From Syngnathus acus (lineage: Eukaryota; Chordata; Actinopteri; Syngnathiformes; Syngnathidae): a DNA stretch of 64,000 bases. Below, one piece after another: positions 63,020 through 64,000 of the stretch. Every line of letters starts with the position of its first letter. Positions within the stretch are counted from its first letter, which is position 1. The notes beneath the pieces were generated by a model. The model had not been told where the DNA came from. It made no database searches and saw nothing but the letters and a program-made list of their open reading frames with translations. The stretch covers positions 6,539,131 through 6,603,130 of the forward strand of contig NC_051108.1 of the NCBI RefSeq assembly GCF_901709675.1. The letters run 5' to 3'. The position numbers were made by a program, and so were the translations under genes.

Positions 63020-63750
63020 TGTAGGGGATCGGGCTCTTGGAGGGAGGAGGGAAAAGAAAAAAGATCGTTGTCAGACGATTGTGATGGTGGAAGAGGTGAA
63101 GAGGAGCTAATTGCTGGAAACATGGATCCTGCTTCACTCCCACTGGCGAGGGGTGTATAACAAACAGTTGCTGGGAAGCACCAAGGTTGCAGTGAGCATG
63201 AATTGCCTGAATGAAACACAAATCAAAACATCAAGTTAGGGCTGAGCAATATGGCCTAAAATTCATGTTGGGCCTAAGCACTGACACTTCAAGCCTGGTG
63301 GAGAGAGGTAGAAAAAGGCACAAAATATTTTTATGAATACATAATTCCTTATAAGAAATATATAACCATGGTTTAATATACAATAATGCATTGGACATGC
63401 CACTTCCTCCAAGCATCTTGTGCATGTTTTTTTGTCTTAATCGTGATACCACTCCACTTGAAGCCCACCTTTCCTCTTCTGGTCTGCACAAGTAAATGTA
63501 AATATTCGCATTCATATAACCCGAAGCGTCCTTTAACGGTCTCATTATCGTCGTAATAGACACCGAACCGCAGCATGCTAGCACTAAATTAGCATCAGCT
63601 ATCAACTCAGTCTGCAAAACAGCACTGTCCGAAAAATAGATACCATGTCCGGGTTCGGCGTGCAGGTTACCTGAAGTCAAAGCCGCCTAGCGTTTACTTC
63701 ATGATTAAAACGTCAGTTTGGCCGTGCCCCATTTTCGCTCCATCTCACGC
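63020..63750 (-). other. mgat2: mgat2 5' UTR with a probable intron
   Basis: On the minus strand, a long pyrimidine tract ending CCCTCCTCCCTCCAAG gives a strong acceptor (AG at 63037-63038), 17 bp before the ATG. A candidate donor CAG|GTAACC lies at 63671-63672. This suggests an untranslated first exon from about 63673 towards 63750 and an intron of about 635 bp. Start site not determined. Confidence 0.45.
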
Positions 63751-63902
63751 AAGGAGGAGTTGCATGGAAAAAACAGCCCGCTAACTGCTAATGATGGGTA
63801 AACGGGATCATTTCAATGCGCCCATTCGCTCAACAGGGAGCGCTGTTCTGTCTGTACTGTACCGTCCTCCGGCCACTAAAAGGCGCTCCGACCCAACCGC
63901 TC

Positions 63903-63956
63903 ACCGGAAACCGGAAAACGTCATTTGCGCATGCGCGGATGTCAGTCTTCCTTTCC
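63903..63956 (+). promoter_or_regulatory. Divergent mgat2/rps29 promoter with ETS, NRF1 and 5'TOP motifs
   Basis: Two ETS-type CCGGAA sites lie at 63904-63917. A perfect NRF1 palindrome TGCGCATGCGCG lies at 63926-63937. A pyrimidine tract CTTCCTTTCC at 63947-63956 fits a 5'TOP start, as expected for a ribosomal protein gene. No TATA box is evident. Confidence 0.7.
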
Positions 63957-63980
63957 GACGCTCGAGCGAAAAGAGACAAG

Positions 63981-64000
63981 ATGGGCCACCAGCAGCTCTA
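63981..64000 (+). CDS. rps29: rps29, first codons of ribosomal protein S29 (uS14), partial at window edge
   Basis: The last 20 bases encode MGHQQL plus the first two bases of a Tyr codon, the invariant start of vertebrate RPS29. A 5'TOP tract lies about 30 bp upstream. Closeness to MGAT2 matches human 14q21, where both genes lie. The remainder, including the zinc-binding cysteines, is outside the window. Confidence 0.85.

Overview
The window is nuclear DNA of a teleost fish, probably a percomorph. Genes have GT-AG introns, many under 150 bp. Intergenic DNA is rich in CA/GT microsatellites and contains dispersed repeats I recognise from fish genomes. All protein calls come from reading exon-joined translations against remembered vertebrate families; no search was run.

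Layout. (1) 44-4434, plus strand: the last 11 coding exons of phip (PH-interacting protein, BRWD2). (2) About 5.7-30.6 kb: a gene-poor interval with a 351-bp GT microsatellite and no convincing coding exon. (3) 30654-35485, minus strand: a complete 8-exon tbx18-type T-box repressor. PHIP and TBX18 are both on human 6q14, so this looks like a conserved block. (4) About 35.5-44.8 kb: another gene-poor stretch with two weak candidate exons and several simple repeats. (5) 44891-49210, plus strand: a HUNK-type serine/threonine kinase in 10 coding exons with an altered glycine loop. (6) 49.85-50.63 kb: five degenerate tRNA-like modules in alternating orientation, with a hAT-like MITE between them. 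(7) 50.69-54.1 kb, plus strand: a CRE/TATA promoter followed by what looks like a spliced non-coding transcription unit. It contains a long exonic hairpin and an 8-copy 28-bp minisatellite. (8) 54.5-56.4 kb: tandem foldback units and an internally expanded DNA-transposon-like repeat. (9) 57633-60325, plus strand: complete wdr20. (10) 61649-63019, minus strand: intact single-coding-exon mgat2, convergent with wdr20. (11) 63981-64000, plus strand: the first seven codons of rps29, divergent from mgat2 across a short NRF1/ETS promoter.

The genes do not form one pathway. They are a chromatin reader (phip), a developmental repressor (tbx18), an AMPK-related kinase (HUNK type), a deubiquitinase cofactor (wdr20), a Golgi N-glycan transferase (mgat2) and a ribosomal protein (rps29). 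The most unusual DNA is 49.8-56.4 kb: the tRNA-like cluster, the hairpin-bearing non-coding locus and the nested tandem foldbacks.
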